Shown here one piece after another: positions 26,518 through 34,356 of a DNA stretch of 64,000 nucleotides. The stretch is from an uncultured Burkholderiales bacterium (lineage in GTDB: Bacteria; Pseudomonadota; Gammaproteobacteria; Burkholderiales; Burkholderiaceae_C), in contig CAIRBP010000091.1 in NCBI GenBank assembly GCA_903876885.1, positions 1 to 64,000 of the forward strand. The letters are read 5' to 3'. Every line of letters begins with the position of its first letter. Position 1 is the stretch's first letter. The translations under genes and the position numbers were made by a program. Below the pieces are notes generated by a model. That model made no database searches. It saw nothing but the letters and a program-made list of their open reading frames with translations, and was not told the origin of the DNA.

Positions 26518-26709
26518 TCAGGCGTAGGTGTTTACATTATTCCCTTGTGTTAATGAAGCAAGAAGCTGCTGGGCAACTGCGGGTGCAGGAGTTGTTTCAG
26601 CTGCAGCTGGCGCAGGAGTTGCTAATGATGCTTGCTGCCATTGAGCTACGCTACTTTGGACTGCTTGCGCCATAGCAGCGCCGCCACCAGAACCAATTTT
26701 CATACCCAT
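26518..26709 (-). CDS. Small Ala-rich protein with MGMKIGS N-terminus (possible peptide precursor A)
   Basis: This 63-residue protein begins MGMKIGSGGGAAMAQ, passes through an Ala/Pro/Thr-rich centre and ends QGNNVNTYA. The ATG at 26709 is chosen because AAGGAG lies exactly 5 bases upstream; a GTG two codons earlier would overlap that site's spacing. It has its own terminator and an optimal binding site, so it is probably a real, well-expressed gene. Its first seven residues match those of the 147-residue protein at 30183 except K/R at position 4. There is no signal peptide and no Cys. I do not recognise a family. A leader-core precursor for the neighbouring ATP-grasp enzyme is one hypothesis. 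Confidence 0.72.
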   Translation of the reverse strand: MGMKIGSGGGAAMAQAVQSSVAQWQQASLATPAPAAAETTPAPAVAQQLLASLTQGNNVNTYA

Positions 26710-26732
26710 GTTCACTCCTTGTTACGAACGAG

Positions 26733-26765
26733 CTCTTATCAAGATTTGATGAGTAAACTCTTATC
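26733..26765. repeat. Direct repeat upstream of the small protein gene
   Basis: CTCTTATC occurs at 26733-26740 and 26758-26765 (GATAAGAG on the minus strand), a 25-bp period. It lies 24-56 bases upstream of the small protein's ATG, in the divergent region shared with the ATP-grasp gene, so it may be an activator or sigma-factor recognition element. Confidence 0.4.
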
Positions 26766-26867
26766 GTGGTCTTACAATCGGATCAAGTAGCAAAAACTTT
26801 AGCCTCTAAATAATTAAAAATTGATGGAATTTACGAAAATAATTAATAAAAAGGGAAATATAAATAT

Positions 26868-28118
26868 ATGGCACATCTTTTAATTATCGACCTTCCAGGC
26901 GGGAATGATACTGATATATTTAAAGCAGCTAAGAGCAGGGGAGATAGTTTCACTTTTTTAACCTCTGATTTGAATTTGTATCTTAGCCAAGAGCTAGTGA
27001 AAAACTATTTGGATGATGCCTACCAACTTATAGAGGTGAAGGACTTTGTATTTGAGTCTGTGTTAGCTAGAGTACTTGCTGTTCATCAAAATGCGCCAAT
27101 ACAAGCTGTGGTGTGCCTAATTGAAATTAGACTTCTCGAGGCCTCTAAATTAGCAACCGTGTTAGGGGTTCAATATCTAAACCTAAATACTGCTGTTCTT
27201 TTGAGGGATAAATATAGCGTTCGTCGACGCTTGGCGGAAAAAGGAATCGTGCAACCTGAGTTTGCGTTGGCAACGACGACAGATGAAATTAAGTTAGCAG
27301 TCAAAGAACTAGGTCTTCCGCTAATTATCAAGCCTTCTGATGGGTATGGGTCTCAAAATGTAGTTGTTCTGCAAACTGAATTAGATCTAGATCCTTTAAT
27401 TAGCCCTGTAGAAATTATGCTCCCAAGCCGAGCTGATTACGGCTTAGGAGTAAAAGCTAACGATAGAATATTAGTTGAACGTTATATCAAAGGTGATTTT
27501 ATTGGCGTTGATACCTTAACTCTGAATGGTGTTCACAAGTTTTTGGGTATTAATGTTAAAAAGATGTTTTCACCCCCATCATTTGCAATTCAAGGGGGAA
27601 GTTTTACACCTAGAAATGACACACATGTTGAACTTGAGAGATACGTTTTTGAAATTTTGGACGCTGTTGGTTTTAATTGCGGCGCAACTCATATTGAATT
27701 GATGTTAACTACAGATGGTCCAAGGTTAATTGAAATTAACCCGCGACTAGTTGGCGCTAAGATTGCTCGTTTGGTTGGTTTTGCAATGAGCCGTTCTTTA
27801 CACTCTGACCTAATTGACATTCATTTGGGTAGATGGCCCGTAGGACTTGAGAATACAGACCGCAACCAAGTTGCTGTTTCCAGGTGGTTTACCTCTCCTG
27901 TTTCAGGAACTATTAAGAGTTTAGTTCTCCCGAATTGGACAGATCCAAACATAAAGTGTGTCGAGTTTTTGAAGAAAGAGGGAGATAGTGTAATGCCTGC
28001 CTTTGAAAATGCAGAGAGGTTAGGATATGTTATGGCTTGTGGAAAAAATGAGGAATCTGCTATTGAACTTGTTGACAGATATATAGAAGAAACAGATATC
28101 TTCATCAATCAAGTATGA
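26868..28118 (+). CDS. ATP-grasp ligase (L-amino-acid-ligase-like)
   Basis: This 416-residue ATP-grasp enzyme has a pre-ATP-grasp N-terminal domain to about residue 105. Then come the ATP-binding segments LLRDKYSVRRRLAEKGI and GLPLIIKPSDGYGSQNV, and the metal/ATP motif THIELMLTTDGPRLIEINPRL. The EINPRL wording resembles carboxylate-amine ligases such as L-amino acid ligases. These activate a carboxylate as acyl phosphate and join it to an amine. The gene is divergent from the small Ala-rich protein and convergent with the WD40 gene. A role in making an isopeptide, ester or dipeptide bond on or from the small proteins is possible but unproven. Confidence 0.82.
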   Translation: MAHLLIIDLPGGNDTDIFKAAKSRGDSFTFLTSDLNLYLSQELVKNYLDDAYQLIEVKDFVFESVLARVLAVHQNAPIQAVVCLIEIRLLEASKLATVLGVQYLNLNTAVLLRDKYSVRRRLAEKGIVQPEFALATTTDEIKLAVKELGLPLIIKPSDGYGSQNVVVLQTELDLDPLISPVEIMLPSRADYGLGVKANDRILVERYIKGDFIGVDTLTLNGVHKFLGINVKKMFSPPSFAIQGGSFTPRNDTHVELERYVFEILDAVGFNCGATHIELMLTTDGPRLIEINPRLVGAKIARLVGFAMSRSLHSDLIDIHLGRWPVGLENTDRNQVAVSRWFTSPVSGTIKSLVLPNWTDPNIKCVEFLKKEGDSVMPAFENAERLGYVMACGKNEESAIELVDRYIEETDIFINQV

Positions 28119-28134
28119 ATTAAATAGATTTATT

Positions 28135-29826
28135 TTAATTTGCAGCGAGCCTATACATTTCACCGTCGTACGAGCCGGCTATAAAATACTCCTTTAAGTG
28201 ATCCCATGCAATTGAGGAAATTCCCGAACTAGTAGGGCGTGCGGTTTTTATCCAAGCTTTCTTATTTAAATCGAATAAGCTGAGCGTTCCCCCGTAACTC
28301 CCGGTCAATATAACTGTTCTGTCACTATTGATACCAATACATTTAACTGAATTTTTATGAGGAGTTACGTATGTGGATGACTCAGTACCCTCCCAAATAC
28401 GAAGTTTAAGATCACGGCCAACACTTGCAAATTTATTTTTGCCGATAGCACAGCATGCATTGGTTATCTTTTCATGAGCATTTTCTTTCGTATTTATAAG
28501 CTTCCAGTCGTAAACTGAATACCAAGAAATTTGCGTTGAAGCACAAACACTAAAAAGCAATCCATCTGAAAAACTAAGTCCCTTGACTGCATTTACAAAT
28601 GCTTCAATCGTATGCACAAACTGAATTTGGTTGTTCTGTAAAATTCTGAAAATTATTATCTCGCCTGTATAAGAGCCAATAGCAATATGATTAGAACCAC
28701 CAATATCAAAAGAAATTCCGCAGTTTAGTGGTGAGTGGTGGCTATAAAGAACTTCACCAGTGCGTGCGTTAAATAATCTACCCAACTGTCCACCAGTTAT
28801 TAATAACTTCCCGTTAGATATAAGAAAATTACAAAGACTCCCCATTTCATGCGTAGCCTCGCCATTTATATGAACTATGCCAGAATCTCCAACCGAGTAA
28901 ACTTGCCCATCTACCATTTGGACCGCATTTATAGCTTTACCTCCAGCAACTCCTTTAGTATCCCAGGTTTGCGATTGCAAGTCATATAAAGCATATGTAG
29001 ATCCAAATGTCCCGGTAGCAATCTTACCGTTGTCCATAATGCACGCAGCTCTTGCCCATACTGAATCCGGATAAGTTGTTCTTGATAACTCTCTTAGTGA
29101 CAAGTCCTCGTTAATATGCCAAATCGCCATAGACCTGTCATAGCTTAGCGATACAATTTTTTTTGCTAGAAAATCAACTACTAATTTCTTGATGCCAGCA
29201 TGGTGGGCTTGAAAAAATTTAACATCTTTCCCATTGATTACAGAAATTCTTCCTAGATCATCTCCAGCGAAAAGTGTCCCATTTAGATCTACTTCTACAC
29301 TGTCAGTTCTTACGTCTAAGTTAGTGGTTTGAACCAGCTCTCCAGTATTTGCGTCCCAACGTCGTATGGTTCCATCAACACTGGATGAGATCACAAACTG
29401 GCCATCTTTAGACCAAGATACACTTAAAACATTTCCCGTATGGCCAGCCATGGTGAGTAAACAACGTCCATCGACACTGAATATTCGAACAAGCCTGTCT
29501 AGAGAGCAAGTCGCAATTTTGAGATCATCGGGCGAGAAAACTGCCATATCTACATCATCTCCGTGACCCGGTAAAACAGTTTGAAGTCGCATAGAGGGAA
29601 TTGACCATAGTCGCGCGGAATAATCGCTACTCGCACTTATTAGCCATTTACCGTTGTTGCTAAAACGACAGTCATTTACTAAATGATCATGACTGCCCTT
29701 TGCTATGGCAGTTCTATTCTGGATATCCCAAAGTATTACTTGATTGTCATACCCTGCGGTTGCTATCCAATTACCTTTGGAAGCTAAACCAGCTATTGGA
29801 CCTTTATGTTGAATCATTGTTTGCAT
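28135..29826 (-). CDS. WD40-repeat beta-propeller protein
   Basis: This 563-residue protein is built almost entirely of WD40 blades. Clear repeats in the first 190 residues include VILWDIQ, ARLWSIP, VRIFSVDG and IRRWDANTG, each preceded by an xGH or xDH dipeptide. Later blades are degenerate (ISWYSVYDW, LRIWEGTE, LSLFDLNK). The length suits two seven-bladed propellers. There is no signal peptide or enzymatic domain, so a protein-interaction scaffold in the cytoplasm is the best guess. It is convergent with the ATP-grasp gene, with only 16 bases between the stops, and divergent from the MGMRIGS protein. Confidence 0.88.
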   Translation of the reverse strand: MQTMIQHKGPIAGLASKGNWIATAGYDNQVILWDIQNRTAIAKGSHDHLVNDCRFSNNGKWLISASSDYSARLWSIPSMRLQTVLPGHGDDVDMAVFSPDDLKIATCSLDRLVRIFSVDGRCLLTMAGHTGNVLSVSWSKDGQFVISSSVDGTIRRWDANTGELVQTTNLDVRTDSVEVDLNGTLFAGDDLGRISVINGKDVKFFQAHHAGIKKLVVDFLAKKIVSLSYDRSMAIWHINEDLSLRELSRTTYPDSVWARAACIMDNGKIATGTFGSTYALYDLQSQTWDTKGVAGGKAINAVQMVDGQVYSVGDSGIVHINGEATHEMGSLCNFLISNGKLLITGGQLGRLFNARTGEVLYSHHSPLNCGISFDIGGSNHIAIGSYTGEIIIFRILQNNQIQFVHTIEAFVNAVKGLSFSDGLLFSVCASTQISWYSVYDWKLINTKENAHEKITNACCAIGKNKFASVGRDLKLRIWEGTESSTYVTPHKNSVKCIGINSDRTVILTGSYGGTLSLFDLNKKAWIKTARPTSSGISSIAWDHLKEYFIAGSYDGEMYRLAAN

Positions 29827-30182
29827 CTTAAATTTAGTTATGGTTTGGCTTTGGTTTCAAACGTTTTATTACAGCAATATCTACACCATTAAGAAAATTA
29901 CCCTTAATTGAGAAAATCGGCTATTGATCGCCATACAGGCAGAGTAATACTGTGTAAGCGGCAATCTTTGGCCGTTGGTACAACTTAGGACAAATTAAGT
30001 ACTATCTTAGGAAATATAAAAAATATTAATTAAATCAACAATTTAACTCATTTAAATCAAGAATGAATAAGCGGTCTTAAGCTCAGACTCATCTGGCTTG
30101 AAATATGCATTGATTTAAAAGATTTCATACAAGCCTTTGGATGACAAAGAGGTTAATTAAACGAATAACGAAGGAGTTTTAT
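29827..30182. other. Intergenic region between the WD40 gene and the MGMRIGS protein
   Basis: This 356-base AT-rich gap holds promoters for both flanking genes. CTTAGGA is repeated at 29984-29990 and 30006-30012 (22-bp period). A sigma-54-like element occurs at 30094-30109. A reading frame that starts at 30141 is simply an upstream extension of the MGMRIGS gene without its own binding site. Confidence 0.5.
30094..30109 (+). promoter_or_regulatory. Weak sigma-54-like promoter
   Basis: TGGCTTGAAATATGCA has the essential GG-N10-GC spacing and 9 of 12 positions of the sigma-54 consensus, with the TGGC and TGCA blocks intact. It would start a transcript near 30121, about 60 bases before the MGMRIGS start. 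The match is too weak to stand alone. Confidence 0.3.
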
Positions 30183-30626
30183 ATGGGAATGCGAATCGGA
30201 TCAAGTGATGTTATGGCTATGCAAAGCACTGCTATGAATCAAACAAGTCAAAAGCAGCAACATGTTTCTAATCTATTTTCTGCTTTAGATTCTGGAGATT
30301 TAGCAAGCGCGCAAAAATCATATTCAGCGCTTGGCTTAAGCTCAGGTACTACCGGAATGAATTCTCCTTTAGCTCAAATCGGAAAAGCCCTGGATTCAGG
30401 AGACCTAGCAGGAGCTCAGAAAGTTGCTAAATCAATGAAGAGCAAAGACACCTCGGCTGTATCTGAAGCCACAGCAACAACAACAGCGACCAATATCGGG
30501 AATACAAAACCAGCTACTCAATCTGCTCCTTCCGCATCTTCAGACTTAGCAAGTGAGTTGCTTTCAGATTTTTCATCTGCATCTTCAGTTTTGGGTCTCG
30601 GAGGATTGGTAAATAAATTGGTTTAG
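30183..30626 (+). CDS. Small MGMRIGS protein with internal duplication (possible peptide precursor B)
   Basis: This 147-residue protein begins MGMRIGSSDVMAMQS, nearly the same as the protein at 26518-26709. The start at 30183 is set by AAGGAG 6 bases upstream. An internal duplication repeats ALDSGDLA at residues 34-41 and 69-76, each followed by x-AQK, with a 35-residue period. The C-terminal third is Ser/Ala/Thr-rich and ends in a hydrophobic LGLGGLVNKLV tail. There is no Cys and no signal peptide. It lies 51 bases before the flavin reductase-like gene and is probably its operon partner. I do not recognise a family. Confidence 0.75.
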   Translation: MGMRIGSSDVMAMQSTAMNQTSQKQQHVSNLFSALDSGDLASAQKSYSALGLSSGTTGMNSPLAQIGKALDSGDLAGAQKVAKSMKSKDTSAVSEATATTTATNIGNTKPATQSAPSASSDLASELLSDFSSASSVLGLGGLVNKLV

Positions 30627-30677
30627 TAAATCAAGGCATTTATTCAGTGTCTTGTTTAAATCATATGGCTAGATTAA

Positions 30678-31250
30678 ATGAAAAATGTATTATTTTTATC
30701 AGGTAGTCAAAGAAAGGATTCGTTTAATCGGAGACTCCTTAATAACTTAGCCAAAAGAATAGAGGGAAAAGTTGTTATTGATATGGTTAAATCTGGGGAG
30801 GTAGATTTCCCTTTGTTTGATCAGGATATGGAGTTTAATCCCGAAATTCAAGAAAATGTCTTTGCATTCCATGCTCGTATTTCATCCAGTGATGCTATGG
30901 TTATTGCCTGTCCTGAATACAATGGATTAATTACCCCATTCCTTAAAAACACTATTGATTGGGTTTCTCGACTTCAATATTTGAATTCTGGATGTGCAAA
31001 TGCATTTATTGACAAACCTGTGCTCTTGGTTAGTGCTTCCACCGGATGGAGCGGAGGGGCCGTGGGTCTCCCAAGTGCTAGAACTTTATTTGGATACGTT
31101 GGTTGCCACGTAATGGGTGGCTCTATAACGATACCTAATATCAACCAACACATAAACGAATTTGAAATGGTTTTCAACTCGGATTATGAGAATTTAATCA
31201 ATTTCCATTTAAACCGTTTTATAAACGTTCTAAATGCTGTTAGTTGTTAA
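30678..31250 (+). CDS. NADPH-dependent FMN reductase-like protein
   Basis: This 190-residue flavodoxin-fold protein has the family motifs LSGSQRKDSFNRRLL near the N-terminus (FMN phosphate loop) and CPEYNGLITPFLKNTIDWVSR near residue 75. These define the SsuE/ChrR/azoreductase-type NADPH-dependent FMN reductase family. It could supply reduced flavin or act as an oxidoreductase on a partner of the neighbouring proteins. It is flanked by the MGMRIGS protein and the SUMF1-like protein in one direction, with short gaps (51 and 18 bases). Confidence 0.88.
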   Translation: MKNVLFLSGSQRKDSFNRRLLNNLAKRIEGKVVIDMVKSGEVDFPLFDQDMEFNPEIQENVFAFHARISSSDAMVIACPEYNGLITPFLKNTIDWVSRLQYLNSGCANAFIDKPVLLVSASTGWSGGAVGLPSARTLFGYVGCHVMGGSITIPNINQHINEFEMVFNSDYENLINFHLNRFINVLNAVSC

Positions 31251-31268
31251 ATAAAGAAATAATTCGCA

Positions 31269-32291
31269 ATGTCTGCTAGACAAAATATTCCTTCAGATTG
31301 GCATTGGCCTACTTTTGTTCCCTCTCTATGCGGAATGTCCGATGATCGCGAGCGCCTGGGTCTGCCTAAGCACTTCGCTTCCTTTAGGTTTGATGAGAGG
31401 CTTCCAATTTCATTCGCAAGACTAAGAGCTAGTTCTGTTGAGGAGCTTTTATGTATTGTTCAAGCTAAAAATTCACTTCTTGAAGATCGGATTGCTGCTG
31501 GGAATTTACTAGCAATCCTTGGGGATCCAAGAATTGCAGATGATACGCATAGCATGATTGATATACCCGGCGCCACTGTATCTATAGGCTTGAACTCTGA
31601 GGATATTTTGAAGGTGCTCGAAGAGTTTGACGGTCTTGGGCTGCAATCTAAGTGGATTGAAAAAGAATGTCCCAAGCATGTTGTTAAACTTAAACCCTTC
31701 AAAATGGCTAAGTATCTTGTGACAAATTCACAGTACAAGGTATTTTTAATGGATACTATGCATCCTGAGATACCGAGCAGTTGGGATTTTAGACGATATC
31801 CCTTCGAGCGAGCGAATCATCCAGTTTATACAATTTCTCCTGACTCAGCGGATGCTTACGCCAAGTGGTTAAAACTTAAAACTGGAATTCCCTACAGGCT
31901 ACCAACCGAGGCGGAGTGGGAATGGGCTGCATCTGGCCCTCATAATTTTCAATTCCCCTGGGGTAATACTTTCGATGCTAATCTTGCGAACACCGCAGAG
32001 ACGGGTCTTTTGACATCGTCTCCTGTTGGAGCTTTTGTTGGTGGGGAGTCAAGTTTCGGTATCGCTGACTTGGCAGGAAATGTAGAGGAATACGTCTCTG
32101 ATATTTACAAACCTTATCCGAACGGACATGCGGTGATTGATCATTTGGTTGAATTAAACGGTGAATATAGAGTGGCCAGAGGAGGTAGTTTCGCTAGGTT
32201 CAGAGATTTAGCTAGAACTAAGCGAAGGCATGGACATAATCCAAAATCAGCTGCTTATGCAATGGGTTTTAGACTCGCCTGTGACAATTAA
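31269..32291 (+). CDS. SUMF1/formylglycine-generating-enzyme-like protein lacking the catalytic Cys pair
   Basis: This 340-residue protein has a helical N-terminal region (to about residue 100) and a C-terminal FGE-sulfatase domain. The domain shows MAKYLVTNSQYKVFL, RLPTEAEWEWAASG, FPWGNTF, SSFGIADLAGNVEEYVSD, YRVARGGSF and MGFRLA. In true formylglycine-generating enzymes RGGS is followed by two copper-binding cysteines; here the stretch is ARFRDLARTKRR, without Cys. So it is probably another SUMF1-family activity (ligand binding, or mononuclear-iron chemistry as in EgtB relatives). Its stop overlaps the convergent chromate transporter gene by 4 bases. It is likely the last gene of the MGMRIGS operon. 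Confidence 0.85.
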   Translation: MSARQNIPSDWHWPTFVPSLCGMSDDRERLGLPKHFASFRFDERLPISFARLRASSVEELLCIVQAKNSLLEDRIAAGNLLAILGDPRIADDTHSMIDIPGATVSIGLNSEDILKVLEEFDGLGLQSKWIEKECPKHVVKLKPFKMAKYLVTNSQYKVFLMDTMHPEIPSSWDFRRYPFERANHPVYTISPDSADAYAKWLKLKTGIPYRLPTEAEWEWAASGPHNFQFPWGNTFDANLANTAETGLLTSSPVGAFVGGESSFGIADLAGNVEEYVSDIYKPYPNGHAVIDHLVELNGEYRVARGGSFARFRDLARTKRRHGHNPKSAAYAMGFRLACDN

Positions 32292-33451
32292 AACAGGTAC
32301 CCTGAGATTGCTCCAATTACTACAACCATCCAAGGCGCTAACTTCCAGTGCTGTAGCATACTGAAAAAGATAATAACTAGCACCAAGTCTTGTCCGTTAA
32401 ATACTGTATTGATCCAAACTGGATTATAAAACGCAGCGAGTAGCAATCCAACAACTGCGGCATTGACGCCAATCATTGATTTTTGGAGAGTTATGTTTTT
32501 TCTGAGTTCATCCCAAAAGGGCATAATACCAATGACCATTAAAAAAGAGGGCAGGAAAATAGCAACTAAAGCAATTGCACCTCCAATCCAACCATTAGGC
32601 GATTGACTCGAAGCTGCACCTAAATAAGCAGCAAAAGTAAACAATGGGCCGGGTGCCGCTTGAGTTAAACCGTAACCTAATAAGAAAGAATCATTGTTAA
32701 CCCAATGGGTTGGAACAACCTGAGATTGCAACAAGGGGAGTACGATGTGTCCGCCCCCGAAGACAAGCGATCCAGTTTGAAAAAAGCTCGAGAATAGCTT
32801 TATTGGGTAACTTCGAACCTCTTGAGCAACGATGGGAAGGACTATGAGTAAACTGCCAAATAATAGAAGCAGTGCTAAGCCAGTCTTTTTATTTACTCCA
32901 ACTGGTAGGTGAGTTTCAAATGTAGACGTTTTTGGGGTAAGAAATAGTATCCCCAAGATTGCGCTAGCCACAATTACTCCTACTTGGTTCAAAGAGCTTG
33001 GGACAAGTAGTATTATTGCCGTAGCTAAAACTCCCAGTAATGCACTTTTGAGGTCAGCGCAGTGGCTTTTAGACATGCCCCAGATGGCTTGCGCGATAAC
33101 TGCAGTTGCCACTAATTTAAGACCGTGTATTACGCCAGAGTAAGACTGTAAATCTAATTGTGAAATACCAAGCCCGAAGAGAATAAGTGCAATCGCAGAG
33201 GGGAGAGTGAAGCCTAGCCAGGCGGCAACAGATCCTTTAATGCCTGCGCGCATGAGTCCAATGGCCATTCCAACCTGACTGCTTGAGGGGCCGGGCAAGA
33301 ATTGACATAAGGCAACGAGATCAGCGTAAGCATTAGAACTGATCCATCTGCGTTTTTCAACAAACTCTTGTCTGAAATACCCAATATGTGCGACTGGACC
33401 ACCAAACGAAGTGAGTCCAAGTCTTAAAAATGTCATAAATACTTCACTCAT
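32288..33451 (-). CDS. chrA: Chromate transporter ChrA
   Basis: This 387-residue inner-membrane protein is a full-length (two-domain) CHR-family transporter with about ten membrane spans. The signature of each half is clear: FLRLGLTSFGGPVAHIGYFR with LCQFLPGPSSSQ in the first, and FQTGSLVFGGGHIVLPLL with LTQAAPGPLFT in the second. It exports chromate from the cytoplasm. The gene is divergent from arsR and the two may share the operator region, which would fit a metal-oxyanion resistance unit. Confidence 0.93.
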   Translation of the reverse strand: MSEVFMTFLRLGLTSFGGPVAHIGYFRQEFVEKRRWISSNAYADLVALCQFLPGPSSSQVGMAIGLMRAGIKGSVAAWLGFTLPSAIALILFGLGISQLDLQSYSGVIHGLKLVATAVIAQAIWGMSKSHCADLKSALLGVLATAIILLVPSSLNQVGVIVASAILGILFLTPKTSTFETHLPVGVNKKTGLALLLLFGSLLIVLPIVAQEVRSYPIKLFSSFFQTGSLVFGGGHIVLPLLQSQVVPTHWVNNDSFLLGYGLTQAAPGPLFTFAAYLGAASSQSPNGWIGGAIALVAIFLPSFLMVIGIMPFWDELRKNITLQKSMIGVNAAVVGLLLAAFYNPVWINTVFNGQDLVLVIIFFSMLQHWKLAPWMVVVIGAISGYLF

Positions 33452-33503
33452 TTTGCGATCTTTAATTAAGTGAGAAGCTAAGATAGTTTAACAAAAATAA
33501 TAA

Positions 33504-33535
33504 TTTCATATTTCCACTATAATAGAAATATGAAA
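33504..33535. promoter_or_regulatory. Perfect inverted repeat overlapping the arsR promoter and start codon
   Basis: TTTCATATTTC (33504-33514) and GAAATATGAAA (33525-33535) are perfect 11-bp arms with a 10-bp spacer. The spacer contains a perfect TATAAT at 33518-33523, and the right arm contains the arsR ATG at 33530. A start point about 7 bases after the -10 box falls on the ATG itself, so the arsR transcript may be leaderless. ArsR dimer binding here would block its own promoter. Confidence 0.7.
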
Positions 33536-33868
33536 AATAAAGAAGCCGTCTTAGCCTTTTTAGCTCTTGGACAAGAGTCCAGATTAAATATTTTTAGACT
33601 AATTGTTCAAAAGGGAGATACTGGTCTAACCCCAACTCAAATTAAAACGCTTTTGGCTATACCGAACGCTACATTGAGTTTTCATTTGAAAGAATTGCTA
33701 CATGCTGATTTAATACTTGTTGAGAGGCAAGGAAGAAATTTGATTTATAAACACAATCCTTCAATAATTAATAATTTAATGAGTTTCCTACTGGATAATT
33801 GTTGTGGAGGTAAAGTTTGTGGACCATTCATTAGGGGGAAGTTAAAAATTAAGGAAGTTTTAAAATGA
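33530..33868 (+). CDS. arsR: ArsR-family metalloregulator
   Basis: This 112-residue winged-helix repressor has the family core LALGQESRLNIFRLIVQKG near the N-terminus and the recognition region NATLSFHLKELLHADLI near residue 50. It ends in a Cys cluster, NCCGGKVC, near residue 94. C-terminal Cys triads bind arsenite in some ArsR proteins and cause release from DNA. The ATG lies inside an 11-bp inverted repeat, with no room for a Shine-Dalgarno sequence. The stop overlaps arsC by 4 bases, so the operon is translationally coupled. Confidence 0.9.
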   Translation: MKNKEAVLAFLALGQESRLNIFRLIVQKGDTGLTPTQIKTLLAIPNATLSFHLKELLHADLILVERQGRNLIYKHNPSIINNLMSFLLDNCCGGKVCGPFIRGKLKIKEVLK

Positions 33869-34356
33869 AAAAATACAACATTTTGTTTATTTGTACTCAC
33901 AATTCTGCTCGATCTATACTTGCTGAGGCTATAGCCAGCACTCACGAGAGTGGAAAATTTGTGGGATTTTCTGCGGGTTCAACACCAGGGGATGTTGTAA
34001 ACCCAATTGCAGCTGAATTGGCCGTGCATATGGGCTATCCAGCTGAGAAACTTAGATCAAAGACCTGGGATGAATACGGCGGTACAAATGCCCCACACAT
34101 GGATTTCATTATTACGGTTTGTGATAACGCAGCTGGAGAAGTTTGCCCATTTTGGCCCGGTAAACCTGCCAGCGCTCATTGGGGCTTTCCTGATCCATCT
34201 CTTGTACAAGGCACGGATGCTGTTAAAAGGCATGCATTTAAAGATGTGATGATAGGGCTTAAAAAGAGAATTGATTTGTTGGCCGACTTACCACTTCACA
34301 CATTGGATCATATGACCATCCAAGGTCATTTAGTTAATATACATACTCAATCATGA
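33865..34356 (+). CDS. arsC: Arsenate reductase, low-molecular-weight phosphatase type
   Basis: This 163-residue protein has the P-loop CTHNSARS (nucleophile Cys10, Arg16) near the N-terminus, as in protein-tyrosine-phosphatase-like arsenate reductases, with EVCPFWPG and a WGFPDPS general-acid region later. It converts arsenate to arsenite. A conserved partner Cys is present in VCDN or EVCP. The coupling to arsR upstream and the aquaporin downstream (ATGA overlaps on both sides) supports this over a tyrosine phosphatase role. Confidence 0.9.
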   Translation: MKKYNILFICTHNSARSILAEAIASTHESGKFVGFSAGSTPGDVVNPIAAELAVHMGYPAEKLRSKTWDEYGGTNAPHMDFIITVCDNAAGEVCPFWPGKPASAHWGFPDPSLVQGTDAVKRHAFKDVMIGLKKRIDLLADLPLHTLDHMTIQGHLVNIHTQS

